Source: Daphnia carinata
Lineage: Eukaryota; Arthropoda; Branchiopoda; Diplostraca; Daphniidae
Direction: 5' to 3'
Assembly: GCF_022539665.2 (NCBI RefSeq)
Contig: NC_081337.1
Span: 11,525,768-11,589,767 of the forward strand
Length of the DNA stretch: 64,000 bases
Shown here: one piece after another, positions 46,626 through 57,849 of the stretch
How positions within the stretch are numbered: the stretch's first letter is position 1
How the letters are laid out: the number at the start of each line of letters is the position of its first letter
Notes under the pieces: model-generated
Told to the model about the DNA's origin: nothing
The model's database searches: none
What the model saw: only the letters and a program-made list of their open reading frames with translations
Translations under genes and position numbers: made by a program

Positions 46626-47298
46626 TTAAATATCTTTTTAACAGTTAGAGCTAGATTTTTTTTTCTTTTTTCCTCTATCAGGAGAAATAACACTCTACTC
46701 TCCGTGTAGAGTTTGAGCGAGTTCACTCCGAATTAAGGTTGCATTCGATCCTTGATCGATATAAGCAATAGCTTTTAGCCATACTTTTGGGCCCTCCACT
46801 ATTACTGTTGCCGTTTGGACGTATACGCCACCAAATAGGCGTGCTTCCATTGAAAGAGGAGCGTCATCTGCTACCTTTACCATTGGAGATGCTGCTACTG
46901 TTGCCGTCACCGATTTCGGATTAGCTGGTCTGTTGCAGATGGCCGTGTGGTGATCTTTTCCACATTTGTAGCACTTGCTTTTGCTCCAACACTCTTTCAC
47001 TGGATGGTTTTATACAAGGCATTTCCAACACCTTTTTTCTTTTTTGACTTGCTCAATTTTCTTTTCTAGTGTAACATTACATTTGGTCGGGGGGTGTTTA
47101 TAATTACAAAATAAACATCTTCTTTTTTCCAAGCTAAATTGTTTCCAGTACTTCGGATTTCTTGGGTATTCAGTTGCAATCCCTGTGACTGCTAACTCAG
47201 CTGCCGTTGGCGTTGTTGCAAACGTAACTCGTTGTGGTTACTCTGGTGCCTCTGGTTTCGTCTTCTTTTTTTCGTGTTTCTCTGTGGAATAAGCATAT
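46626..47298 (-). pseudogene. BEL-3 gag C-terminus and protease, part cut off by gypsy-2
   Basis: Minus strand. From the gypsy-2 boundary at 47,298 downward there is a Pro/Thr-rich spacer, a finger CLFCNYKHPPTKC (near 47,120), a second CWKC, and CYKCGKDHHTAIC (46,965-46,927). The 47,000-46,695 frame then has AYIDQGSNATLIRSELAQTL, an aspartic-protease-like active site with DQG in place of the usual DTG/DSG. This continues the gag frame that resumes at 55,252 on the far side of gypsy-2. Confidence 0.8.
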
Positions 47299-47454
47299 TG
47301 TCACGTGGTCAATGACCACGTTATGTGATCCGGTTAGTATGCAATGCTACCCGGACGTGTGACGTCAGTGTTTTCCCCCTTATATAGTCCCCCGTGGTCG
47401 TGTATCAGGTTTCAGTCTTAGTTTTGTGAACCGTCAATACAACATACTGCTACA
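47299..47454 (+). repeat. Gypsy-2 5' LTR
   Basis: It begins TGTCACGTGGTCAATGACCA, which is a near palindrome, and ends CTGCTACA. TTATATAG near 47,380 is a likely TATA box, with transcription start expected shortly after. It differs from the 3' LTR at four bases, all in the last third. Confidence 0.95.
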
Positions 47455-47472
47455 TGGTGGAGATGCAGAACC
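47455..47472 (+). promoter_or_regulatory. Gypsy-2 candidate primer binding site
   Basis: TGGTGGAGATGCAGAACC starts immediately after the LTR. TGG is complementary to the CCA end of a tRNA. I could not name the tRNA. Confidence 0.5.
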
Positions 47473-48312
47473 TCTGGTAAGTCTCTTTTGTGGTTGTATT
47501 TCTGTTCGATTCTGTGCTACGGAGGCGGTGGCTGTCAGGGACTCCTGAGAGTCGACGACCCAACTGGTCTTAGCACCTTAAATTGTTGGGGTACGGGGTC
47601 ACGGCTCCGACCGTAGGGCAATCGGGGGAAGCATAACGAAGGAGAGACGCCGGGGAAAAAAACGGGGAAAAGGGCTAAGGCGGGGCAGTGAACCGTGAGC
47701 CGAAGAGTTCGGCAAGAAGCGGAGAAGTAACCGTGAGCCGAAGTGTTCGGCAAGAATCGGGGCAGTGAACCGTGAACCGAAGTGTTCGGCAAGAAGCGGA
47801 GAAGTAACCGTGAGCCGAAGTGTTGGGCAAGAAGGGGAGGAGTGAACCGGGAGCCGAAGAGTTCGGCAAGAAACAAGCGGTGCGAGGATTGCGGGAGGTA
47901 GATGATAGGAGAAGAGGACGTAAGGAGCGGGGAGAGAATCCGAGACACTCGGGGACGGTTCGTGGCACGGGGTAGTTGGGGGATACCCGAGATCGTGAGT
48001 ACATCTCCGGGGCGGGCGAGGACGCGCAGTCGACCGCTGAGGGAAAGCGGAACGGAAGAGCGAGGAGAAATAGAGGACGGGGCTAACGAACAGGAGTAGC
48101 GACCAGCATCCGTTCGGCAGGAGTATCATCTCACATTCAGTGAGGAGGAAACTGAGCGGTGGGAGGACGCCGAAGAGGAAGAAGGATCGGGTGAACACGA
48201 AGAAGAGCAGCCAGAGTGGGATTTCGCGGATTTCAGAAGAAGATCATCGAATATCAGCAGCTTCATCCAGGGATTCAGAGCAGCTCAACAGCAAGGGGGC
48301 GCAAGGCACGCG
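47473..48312 (+). other. Gypsy-2 leader with a minisatellite of about 39 bp
   Basis: Between 47,687 and 47,877 there are five copies of about 39 bp around GAGCCGAAGTGTTCGGCAAG, alternating small variants. Long minus-strand open stretches here (for example 48,198-47,599) are readings through this GC-rich repeat and not genes. The rest is an untranslated leader with no further motif. Confidence 0.75.
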
Positions 48313-50082
48313 ATGGCCGCACAGATGAAATTCCAATCCCCACCCACCTTCGGGGGGAAGGACGGGGAAGACGTCGTGCAGTGGATGCATCGATACGAGA
48401 GAATCGGAAGGTATAATCGATGGGGAAATGAAGAACTTCGCGACCACGTGGAGCTGTCGCTGTCCGGGGCAGCGCAGAAGTGGTACTCATACAAAGAGGC
48501 CGCGGGACAACTAGCAGCAGAATGGGAGGATGTTGCAGGACCACCAGTTGTACCAGGAGTTAAAACACAGCTGTTGGAGCAATTCACGCCAGTCAATTAG
48601 AACCCATTCAATGAAGCGAATCTGAGAGAACGCAAACAAGGAATCGAGGAATCCACGATCGAGTATTTTTACGACATCCTGGATTTATGCCGCAGAGTAG
48701 ACCCGAATATGACCGAAGCTACGAGATTGGCGCACCTATGGAGAGGACTCAAGCCAAGTTTACTAGAGAAACTCTGGAGTTTGAAACCCAGCTCATGTGA
48801 CGAATTCCTCCAAGAAATTAAGCGGTATCAGGAAATGACGTCCCGAGCGAGACACGAGGAATGGGCGATGGGCGTGGTCGGAAAACAAACAATGACGACG
48901 GAAAGTGAGAGAATGGACCGAATAGAAAAATTGCTAGAGGGACTAATGGGAGCCGTGGCATCAAGGAACGCAACAGGGGCAGCCGCACAGCAAGGAGAAA
49001 GAGCGGAGAGTCAACAGTATCGGTCGGATAACCGATCGATACTGAAATGGACTCCGGAGGGGAAACCTATCTGCAGCAGATGTAAGACGGAGGGGCACAT
49101 CGGGAGAGAGTGTCCAACAAGAGCAAACGGTCAGGGAGGCCTGAGGGGTCGCACGCCGGAAGGACAAGTCGTATGCTACGGGTGTGAAGGGATAGGACAC
49201 ATACGTCGCGACTGCCCGAGCTCCCAGCGAGAAGGAGGGGCACCGCAACAGCAACGGCAGGTGCGATTCGCTGGAGAGGGTAAGCAAGTAATTGGTCTAG
49301 TAGGGACAGAGCATGGAGACCCGGAGGTGCTAGCATGGCCAATTCTGAAAATCGACATCCAGAGGATGGTAGCACTGGATGTGTTGTGCTGGAGAAAACG
49401 GGTGGCTGCCGTGATAGACACAGGGGCGGTAGTGTCCGTGTGTTCGCCCAAATTAGTGAGAGAACTAGGGATAGCAGTGACACCATGGCGCGCAAGTCGT
49501 CTAGTATCAGTTGACGGCAAGGAGATTCGACCGGGAGGAGCCGCAAGACTGTCAGTATCGGATGGGAGGATGACCGTCGAGGGGGAGGCTTTGGTTCTGG
49601 ACGGCGACATCGACTTATTTCTGGGGAAGGACATGTTGGAAAAGTTTGGAACTCGGATGAAGATTGGGGCGCTACCGGAGATCTTCATTGGAGACATTGC
49701 CCTCGGAGCACTGGTGGAGGAGACGATGGAGGAAGCACCGAAACTAGTAGTCCAGAAAGGATGCTGGGTCCCACCCCGATCGATGAAAGTGGTCGCAACT
49801 CAACCACTAGATTTGAAAGGGTTTGGCGAAAGTGCACTGGTGGAGCCATCCCAAGCATTGCAGAGGACGAAAAGGGTGTCGACGGGAAAGGTTCTGGTTA
49901 GCGGCATGGGAACAATCGGACAAATGGCGATAACCAACTTATCGGACCACCAACAATGGATGGAAGAGGGGACGGTGTTAGGAATAATCGAGCCGGTGAC
50001 CGAAATCAAGGAAGGAAATACGCCAGGAGCCGTCGTTGACAGCAGGAGCAGAGAAGGAAGCGCTTCGGGAACACGAATTTGA
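48313..50082 (+). pseudogene. Gypsy-2 gag-protease, one in-frame stop
   Basis: The frame starts at ATG 48,313 and is open to TGA 50,080-50,082 except for a single TAG at 48,598-48,600, after residue 95. Residues 1-200 are a retrotransposon gag (capsid) domain (FGGKDGEDVVQWMHRYERI at the start). Two CX2CX4HX4C zinc knuckles follow, CSRCKTEGHIGREC (49,072 on) and CYGCEGIGHIRRDC (49,174 on), for RNA packaging. The protease has AVIDTGAVVSVCSP (49,411-49,452) with the catalytic DTG. Gag would assemble particles and the protease would mature gag and pol. Pol follows in another frame, overlapping by about 45 bp (50,036-50,082). Confidence 0.9.
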
Positions 50083-53028
50083 AAGCAGGATTGGAGAAGG
50101 ATTAACGCCGACAGACAGAGAAAAGATCCGAGAAGTGTTAGTAGAATATGGCGACTGTTTTTCGTGGCCCGAAGACCAACTAGGACTGTGTACGGCAGCA
50201 GAGCATACAATAGATACCGGGTAAGCAAAACCAATTCGGCAATCACCCCATGCTCGGGCATGGAAGGAGAGAATCATTATAGAAGCTCAGTGCAAGGAAA
50301 TGGAGAAAGCAGGAGTTATCGAACCCTCGAACAGTCCATGGGGAGCGGCGGTGGTCCTGGTCAGAAAGAAGGACGGGACGTGGAGATTTTGTGTTGATTA
50401 CCGGCGCCTAAATGCAGTGACAATAAGTGATGTGTATCCGCTACCGAGGATAGAGGAGACTGTGGCACGATTGGAAGGTGCGGCGTTCTTTTCAATCATG
50501 GATTTGCAGTCAGGATACTGGCAAGTGCCCATTAAGGAAAGTGACCGTCCGAAAACGGCGTTCGTCACAGCGGATGGGCTGTACCAGTTTAAGGTGATGG
50601 CAATGGGGCTGTGTTCGGCACCTGGAACTTTTCAAAGAATGATGGACGTGGTATTAAGTGGTCTCACATGGACAACGTGTCTAGTTTATCTGGACGATAT
50701 TGTAGTGTACTCTCGGTCGGTGGACGAACACGTGCAAGGGCTGCGCGGGGTACTGGGACGTCTGAGAGGGGCAAATTTAAAAATGAAGGTGGAAAAATGT
50801 ACGTTTGCCCAGCCACAACTACGGGCGTTGGACATATCGTGGATAAAAATGGGGTTTCACCGGATCCGAAGCAAGTGCAGACAGTGAGAGACTTCCCGCA
50901 CCCTTCGGTGGATGGTTCCAGAGCGTCGAAAGTGAAGAACATAAGGGCGTTTCTAGGCATGTGTTCGTACTATAGAAGATTTATCGACGGATTCGCCAAA
51001 ATCGCCAGACCGCTACACGATCTTGTGGGCGAAAAAAAACATTTATCTGGGGGGAGGAGGCCATGTAAAGCTTCGAGGCTCTAAAGAACGCGCTAATGGG
51101 AGCTGCGCAGTTGGCGTACCCGGATAACACAAAGCCCTTCGAAATCCATCCCGACGCTTGCGAATACGGGATCGGGGCGGCCTTAGTACAGAAGGGGGAG
51201 AAAGGGGAGAGGCCAGTTGCCTTTGTCAGCAGGCTATTATCCCGAACAGAGCGAAATTATTCCATTACGGAGAAGGAGTGCTTAGCCCTGGTTTGGGCGG
51301 TGAAGAAATTCCACAGCTACATCTGGGGGACATAGGTGAAAGTGGTGACGGACCATCACGCCCTTTGTTGGTTAACAACAAAGAAGGATTTGGCGGGCAG
51401 ATTGGCACGGTGGGCATTGTCCATACAGAACTATCAGCCCGAAATTGTGTATAAAAGTGGGCGGCTCCATGAGGACGCTGATGCACTATCTCGGTATGCG
51501 ATGGATGGGATAGAAGACAATGACGACGAAGAGGACCTGCTACCGGTATACACGACAGCATGGGAGGAGGAGCGTCGTTGGACGAGGGAGATGCAAGGAG
51601 CAGTCCCGGGATGGGGGGAGGTACGCAGGCAACTGGAAAGGAGTACAGCCGTGGCCTACAAAAATTTCGTGCTGATTAATGGACTACTGCATCGCCGAAC
51701 CTTGGGTAAACAAGGAATGAGGTTGCGTCTATGCGTACCCCCGGATCAACGGTTGGAGATTTTAGACGCATACCATGGCGATCGTTGGGCTGCGCACTTA
51801 GGGGTGAAGAGGACGCTAGGGCGGATAGAGGAAAGATACTACTGGCCACGCTTACGACAGCAGGTACTAAACTACGTGCGGGCATGTCCGCAGTGTCAGG
51901 CAAAAAAATCCGCCAGTAGAACCTCAGGGACACATGGAAATCATCCGCGTGGAGAGACCTTTCGATAAAGTTGGGATGGACATATTGGGGCCTTTTCCCG
52001 TGTCGGTGGGGGGCAAAAAAAATATCATCGTTGCGGTAGATTATCTCACCAAGTGGGCTGAGACGAGGGCCGTTCCAACTGCGACGGCCCAGGACGCGGC
52101 TGAGTTCTTCGTCGAGGAGATTGTCTTACGGCATGGGGCGCCGGAGGGGGTGGTTACCGACTGTGGAAAGTGTTTCGTCGCGGAGTTCACAATGGAAGTC
52201 ATGCGTCTAATGGAGGTGGACCATAGAACGACAACTCCTTATCATCCCCAGGCAAACGGCCTGGTAGAAAGACTAAACCACACATTGGGGGACATGCTAT
52301 CGATGTATATAAACAGCACACACACTAACTGGGACGATATTCTGCCCTATATTACATTCGCGTACAACTCTAGTGTTCAGGAATCGACCGGAAAGACACC
52401 TTTTTACCTTCTCTACGGCAGAGAAGCGCGGTTGCCGGCGGATGTAGTGATGGGAGTACGCGCGACGCCTCTTGCAGAGGATCCTGATGCACTGGCCCGG
52501 AATTTGGAAGCCGCGAGAAAGATGGTGAAAGAACGATTGGTACAGGTACAAGAACGGCAGAAGCGGTACTATGACGCAACTCGGAGAGCTACACCGGAAT
52601 TCAGCCCAGGGGAAGAAGTATTGGTGTACAAGCCGTTCCGGAAGGTGGGGAGAGCCGAAAAGTTACTTCACCGGTGGCTAGGACCATTCGTGGTGGTACA
52701 CCGGGCGTCGGCATTAAATTACGAAGTAAAGAGACCAAGTGGTCGACAGACAGAACTGGTGCACGTGGTGAAAATGAAAAAATTTGCCAGAGAGGCCGAA
52801 ACTAGAGAGACTATACCCCGGGACGAGGAGGTGCAAGAAGCTCGAAGTGAAAGGGTTGAAGATCAGGTGGGTCGATCGACACGAGCCCGGATGCCACCGG
52901 TACGATACGGACAAATGCCGCAGGCGGCAGTGGGGGCTCTTCTCCTTCTGCTAGGACTACTGGGACCGCTGATGGGGGTACAACCCAGTCAAGGACATTC
53001 CCAAGAGGCTTTCGTGAGGATGGAGTAA
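50036..53028 (+). pseudogene. Gypsy-2 pol: RT, RNase H and integrase with stops and frameshifts
   Basis: RT occupies about 50,225-50,830: VLVRKKDGTWRFCVDYRRLN, FSIMDLQSGYWQVP and YLDD (50,687-50,698) are intact. RNase H (51,096-51,500) has PFEIHPDACEYGIGAALVQ and VVTDHHALCW. Integrase has its zinc domain (HGDRWAAHLGVKRT...CPQCQ, about 51,775-51,902) and a core with VGMDILGPFP, GVVTDCGKCF and NGLVERLN, i.e. the D, D and E residues, then a GPF/Y-like tail (HRWLGPFVVV, 52,669 on). Breaks: in-frame stops TAA 50,222, TAA 51,066 and TAG 51,333; frameshifts near 50,830, near 51,040 (A8 run) and near 51,907 (A7 run). The end (52,915 on) includes a hydrophobic Leu-rich stretch that may really be the env signal peptide. 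Confidence 0.92.
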
Positions 53029-54950
53029 TATTCCAATTACAAGGGGAGGTCTTCTTTAGTGACTCGGAGTGGGTAGTAGTGACCGATGTCTCGTTCGGAC
53101 CCATAGAAAACGCCCTGAACAAACTGCACCTTTGGTTCACCGACTCGGCCAAGAAGAAAGAATCGCAGATGGAGGAAACGAAATGGAGTGCACGGTTACG
53201 GGCGCAGATGGTGGAAAGGGCGACGGACGGGTTGGAGCTATTTGGACTTGTACGTGAACGGTACGACACGCTGCGGGAGGCGGTGGCCGGAGGCCCAGGA
53301 GGGCCAAGAGAGGTATTATCGACGTCGGCGGTACCGCACTGCAATGGCTGTTTGGGGTGGCGACAAGTCAAGATCTAGAAGAACTTAATGGTCAGCTGCA
53401 GGCCTTGGGAGGAGAAACGTCGGGGATAGTGGGTGCGGTGGCTCATCAAGCAACGTTAGTGAATGAGACATTACGAGAACTCGAGGAACATGTACTGGCC
53501 ATGCAGCAGCTGGACAGAGCGCACCAATCACTGGAGAAGGAATTCAACAAATGGAGACAGAATGTGGTGAGTGCCGTGAACGCCCTAGAGAGTCAAGTGA
53601 TTATGACGACGAGGGTGGATGAAGCCTTTCGAGCTGCTCAGAAAGTTCTAGACTGGGCCAGCATGGCATTGGAGGACATCGGCATTGGTCTCGCCCTGTT
53701 GGCAACCGGCAACCTACCCCGGAGCTTTTCCACCTACTCAACTGCGATCGGTTCTTAAAGAAATTCGAGCTTCTTTGGCGATGGGTTGGGCACTAACACC
53801 TGCTTTGCAGAACGGTGACCTGTGGAGGGCATACCAGGAAGCCCGGGTCGTCGTAGCGGCAACAACAAACGGGCTTCGGCTATTCATTCATCTGCCAATA
53901 ATTAAGATTACTAAGACATTTGAGTTATATCGAACATTTGTGTTGCCAGTATTTAGTGCTGCAGGTAACGCGGGTCTTCATTACGCACCCATTCCCGCAT
54001 TTCTGGCGGTAGGGCGGAATCGGCAAACATTTATTGAACTGACGGAAACCGAGGTACGCTCTTGCCAGCGAAGGGCAAGCTCGGTATGTCCGCCCAGTAA
54101 AGCTATCTACCGGAAAAATTTTAAGAAGACTTGTGTGATGGCGCTGTTCCTGCAGGATACTGACAAAAAGAAGACGGAGTGCGATCATGTTGTAGTAGAA
54201 TGGAGAGGACCTGAAGCCATTTACCTGGGCCACCGGAGATGGGCAGTATCAATGAATAATCTACGCTCTCTTGTAATGGAGTGTCCCCAACAGACAGATT
54301 CGAGGGATTCTTCGAGAGCAGAGCTGCCGTTGGTCGGCATTGTCGAAATCACACGGTTGCTCCCATTCAAACTGATGAGTGGATTTTGCAGGCCAGTAGG
54401 CAACCCTCGTTATCATCCACTAGGAAGGGGAACGACTTTGTGCCACGTCTAAAAGGGGTAAACTGGGCTGTAGCTACAGACGCCCAACAACAAGGAAGCA
54501 TGACGAGCGGGAAATCTACGAACTCATCGCTGCAGGCTTCATTAGAGGCGTCCTTGAAACGGATCGGCGGCAGTCTGACGAACGCAGCTAGTTTTGCAAA
54601 ACTATTCGTGCTTTGGAAGTAGACGACTCGGAGAGGGAAAACGAGCAGCGGAACATCATAAATATCCATTCGAGCTATGGGGTGTGGGAGCAGCGTTGTT
54701 TATGGTCAGTGTGGCTGTGTGCAGTATCCAGTGGTGCCGAGGGAGAAAAGGAGACGTTAATATGGCCGACCTTCGGGAACGCCTACGGATGGTGGAGGAG
54801 TTCGTCGAGGAAGAAGCTGAGAAGCGACGCGCGCGGTGGTGGAGTACCATGCATTGCCTTACGGAAATAGACAATCGTATGGCAGTGCATGAAAAGGCTT
54901 GCTTGACGACACTGCGCAAGCTGGAGTCGTCCTTTGAGCATCTGGCATGA
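52915..54950 (+). pseudogene. Gypsy-2 env-like third region, frameshifted
   Basis: After pol, about 2 kb of coding-like sequence runs through at least five frames (main pieces 53,079-53,378, 53,357-53,758, 53,685-54,452, 54,281-54,622 and 54,594-54,950). The layout is that of an insect-type retroelement membrane glycoprotein: a Leu-rich hydrophobic start (52,940-52,990), a basic residue pair followed by a Gly-rich hydrophobic stretch near 53,308-53,365 as at a cleavage and fusion-peptide junction, helical Gln/Glu-rich sequence after it (53,370-53,640), a Cys-containing ectodomain, and one C-terminal membrane segment (about 54,690-54,745) with a charged cytoplasmic tail. Such proteins resemble baculovirus F-type fusion proteins by family knowledge. 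The frameshifts preclude expression. Assignment rests on position and layout. Confidence 0.65.
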
Positions 54951-54966
54951 GGATGATTTTTTTGTG

Positions 54967-54978
54967 GAGGGGGGGGGG
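54967..54978 (+). other. Extra polypurine run before an LTR-start-like sequence
   Basis: A GGAGGGGGGGGG run is directly followed by TGTCATGTGG (54,979-54,988), one base different from the LTR start TGTCACGTGG. It lies 117 bp upstream of the true 3' LTR and might be a second plus-strand priming site or the remnant of an earlier LTR start. Confidence 0.4.
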
Positions 54979-55084
54979 TGTCATGTGGCCTGTACTATGT
55001 AGCAGTGTCCCCGGTTTTCTTTCGGTTTATACCTTTTGTTTGTGTTGTTTGTTTTTTAGTAATGCATTCGGGGACGAATGCAGC

Positions 55085-55095
55085 TAGAGGGGGGA
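55085..55095 (+). promoter_or_regulatory. Gypsy-2 polypurine tract
   Basis: AGAGGGGGGA lies immediately before the TG of the 3' LTR, the position needed to prime plus-strand DNA synthesis. Confidence 0.85.
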
Positions 55096-55251
55096 TGTCA
55101 CGTGGTCAATGACCACGTTATGTGATCCGGTTAGTATGCAATGCTACCCGGACGTGTGACGTCAGTGTTTTCCCCCTTATATAGTCCCCCGTGGTCGTAT
55201 ATCAGGCCTCAGTCTTAGTCTTGTGAACCGTCAATACAACATACTGCTACA
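55096..55251 (+). repeat. Gypsy-2 3' LTR
   Basis: A 156-bp copy of the 5' LTR with four substitutions (GTATATC for GTGTATC, GGCCTC for GGTTTC, TTAGTC for TTAGTT). It is flanked by ATAT at 55,252-55,255. Confidence 0.95.
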
Positions 55252-56199
55252 ATATTCCCAGTCTTCAGCTATCGAATCGATGAAAATAAAGAAATCTTTC
55301 AATGTCTTCTGTGACAGTCTGGTCTCTCCGTGCCATCTTGATATTAGCTCAATTGACAGTTTTCTTGTGATGATCTCCATAATGGCTTCATTTTGAGCTG
55401 TAGGCTGTTCTAGGTTGCCGAGATTCAAAGCATGGCCCATTGCCTTGTCGTGTAGTTGTCGTAAGGCTTTGTGGTCCTCTTAACGTTCTACTTTTCTTAG
55501 TTCTGTAATGGCAATATACTGGTCAGCTTTCACCGATCTCGGTTTGTTGTATTTCCCATTTAGAATTTCTATCGCCTTGGTGTAATTTCTTCACTTAGAT
55601 CCAAGTACGAAATCGCACCAGCAGCTTCCTCCATTATGTGTAGTTTCAATCTGCTAAATTTTTGAATGGGCCTCATGGATTGGTTTTCGTGGATAATTGT
55701 GCGAAAAATCGCCCACCAATCCCTCCATTTGTGTAGATCACCGTCGAATTTGGTAATTTCGATCCTGGGTAGCAGATGTGCTATACTCATAGCGTTTGGA
55801 GTAGGTTGCGAAGTAAGTGCGTTTATTGCCGGAGCAACGTTCGTAGTTGGAGATCTCTCCTCTTCACTCGGCGCAGTGATATGAAGTACAGGTTCTCATT
55901 GTTGAGGGCTTCGTCTGCTCTCAGCTGGTCTTCTTCTCCTCCAATCAATGTTCATTTTCTGGAACCTATTGATGAAGTCTTCTCATGTTGTTAGCCATAC
56001 TTTTCCTGAGTTTCATCTTCTAAAATAGGGATGAGAGTCTGGTAGTTCTTTTCCAGTCTCATTATTCAAAGGACATCTCAGCTTCTCGTAACCTGTCTTC
56101 TTCGCATGCTTCGTCATAATTTTTCAGGTCCTTGTGCAGCTCTTTTTCATCAATTGTTAGTACGATGGCTGCCTGCGTCAATGATTTCTTGGTAGCCAT
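55252..56199 (-). pseudogene. BEL-3 gag N-terminal part
   Basis: Minus strand; the likely start is the ATG complementary to 56,197-56,199, giving MATKKSLTQAAIVLTIDEKE, a coiled N-terminus. After frame breaks the DUF1759-type capsid region follows at 55,790-55,569 (LPRIEITKFDGDLHKWRDWW, PIQKFSRLKLHIMEEAAGAI), then 55,440-55,252 with MGHALNLGNLEQPTAQNEA and DFFIFIDSIAEDWEYC up to the gypsy-2 boundary. The reading continues at 47,298 with the gag fingers. In BEL elements this protein forms the particle. Confidence 0.85.
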
Positions 56200-57590
56200 C
56201 TTCTTGTTGAGTTACAATGCTATCTGAAAAATGAATCTGAAAAACAATTATTGTGGGATATCCCAAGGCGAGTTTTCTTTCTGAGAAAGCAACACGAAAA
56301 TGGATTTAGGTAGGGAAAACGAAAGGATTGTATTTTGCGATATCGCACCAGTTTTACAACAAAGACTAGCTGTCCTTTCTCCTATCACAAAATCTTCTTG
56401 ATTAAACAACCATCAAAATTAAAACATGAAGCAAAGACTTCTTAATTGTCTTCAAGTAGTTTCCTCTTCTTCTTAGTAGCTCCTTAGTAGTCACCTTCCA
56501 AAATTTGGAGTACGTACTCTCATTCAGGTTCTTTCTTTTTCAACGTCACCACCTGGCCTTCTTTGCGATCTTCAATTTGTACCTTGACTTTTTGTTTCTT
56601 TTCTTCTGGTACACCAGTTTTGTCAGAAAAAAAGTTGGCAACGGCGACGTTTCTGACCTGCCGTTTGGGGTACGTTGGTTGAGACGCAGGACCTCGGGAC
56701 GGATGGAATCTTCTTGTCGGCTTTAGGTGGAACTTTGGACCAAAGGTTGGTGTTGGGTGGTTGATTCAGCACGCTAGTAATAAAATTTGGGATTCCTCTA
56801 TTATCTCTTTAGGCAGTTAAGGCCGTATTCTCACTGCCTGCAAAAATATAATTCAAATGTTAACACCCAATACGTGATTACGAGGCAAAAATGAAACGTA
56901 CCACTCGAACATGTATAGCTTTGTCACTCATTTATATTTTACAACAGCAACGAAGATTGTTAAAAAAAAGAAACAAGGTCAAAAATAAAATTGCATTCTC
57001 CTGCTCTCTCTAAGTCACAATTTTGACAAAATCAAACTAAGACATCATGAAGCTTTCTATAACATTTTTTAAATTCAATTTAAGTTACTTAGTACAACAC
57101 ATACGATTACAACCGCCAAGCCAACTTTATTCTTCAAACCTTTCATTCACTTTTTATTTCTTGGAAACAACCAGTGTTGCCAATTACCCGATGCCATATT
57201 TCAAAACAGAAGTCATGCAACTTTTGTCAAGCGTCCTTCTCGGTTTTCAGTCTTTATGTCCTACTACGTTACTAACTCCCTGTTCCTCAACCCCACTTCT
57301 TTATGTCACTGGCGCTTTGAAACTGGCAGCTTACTGCTTCAATATAAAAAACCAATTCACTTGTGTTAATAATAAAAGCATTAGCCTATTCCCTCAACTG
57401 AATCATGCAATAATAGGCGCTGCTATTTGGTTGCTTTTCTCAGGTCCGACTTTGCTATCTGAGTATACACGAAAAAAAACGGAATGAATGTACATGTGTC
57501 GCGCTGGCACTTTTCGGCGCAACACACGTAAGTAAGCTAAGGCCAGAAAACAACTAGTTAGTTAGTTAGTTCAGAGCAAAGAAAAAAGGA
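56200..57590. other. Unassigned; BEL-3 upstream side
   Basis: It may contain the BEL-3 leader and 5' LTR, but no matching 3' LTR was found near 44.9-45.1 kb. The 146-residue open stretch 57,047-57,487 is Leu/Ser/Phe-rich with no motif and looks fortuitous. TTAG is repeated four times near 57,555. Confidence 0.35.
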
Positions 57591-57849
57591 GGGGTAACCA
57601 AACCAAAACAAAATGGTGGTGCGTTCTTCCAAGGTGGGCATATTCTGTCATCAGTCATAAGTCATCAGATCTTCTTTAGCTATCGCTAAGCAAACAATTC
57701 CGATTTCAGGCTCCAGCTCTTCGGACTCATCGCCAAGTTCAAGTTCGTGAAGTTAAAATTCATCTAGATGAAGGAGACTCATCTGTAAAATTTAAATTCA
57801 ATGCAGCAAACCTACTGGTTTGTCCAAATTGATAGCCATCCATTTCAAG

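Larger units (their letters stand above)
47299..55251 (+). mobile_element. Gypsy-2: near full-length env-bearing Ty3/gypsy retrotransposon
   Basis: A complete 7,953-bp insertion. It has two 156-bp LTRs starting TG and ending CA, a 4-bp ATAT target-site duplication (47,295-47,298; 55,252-55,255), a candidate primer binding site directly after the 5' LTR, a gag-protease-RT-RNase H-integrase series, an env-like third region and a polypurine tract before the 3' LTR. The LTRs differ at 4 positions (about 97% identical). It split BEL-3 gag. It is more GC-rich than its neighbours. Stops and frameshifts in every coding region make it non-autonomous now. Confidence 0.95.

Noticed and set aside
47599..48198. 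199-residue minus-strand ORF in the gypsy-2 leader
   Set aside because: It reads through the minisatellite and is open only because that DNA is GC-rich; no domain is present and it lies antisense to the element leader.
49067..49697. Minus-strand ORFs of 159 and 173 residues over gypsy-2 gag
   Set aside because: They are antisense shadows of a conserved gag-protease frame with zinc knuckles and DTG.
57047..57487. 146-residue ORF as a gene
   Set aside because: Hydrophobic low-complexity composition in AT-rich DNA, no motif, no neighbouring evidence.
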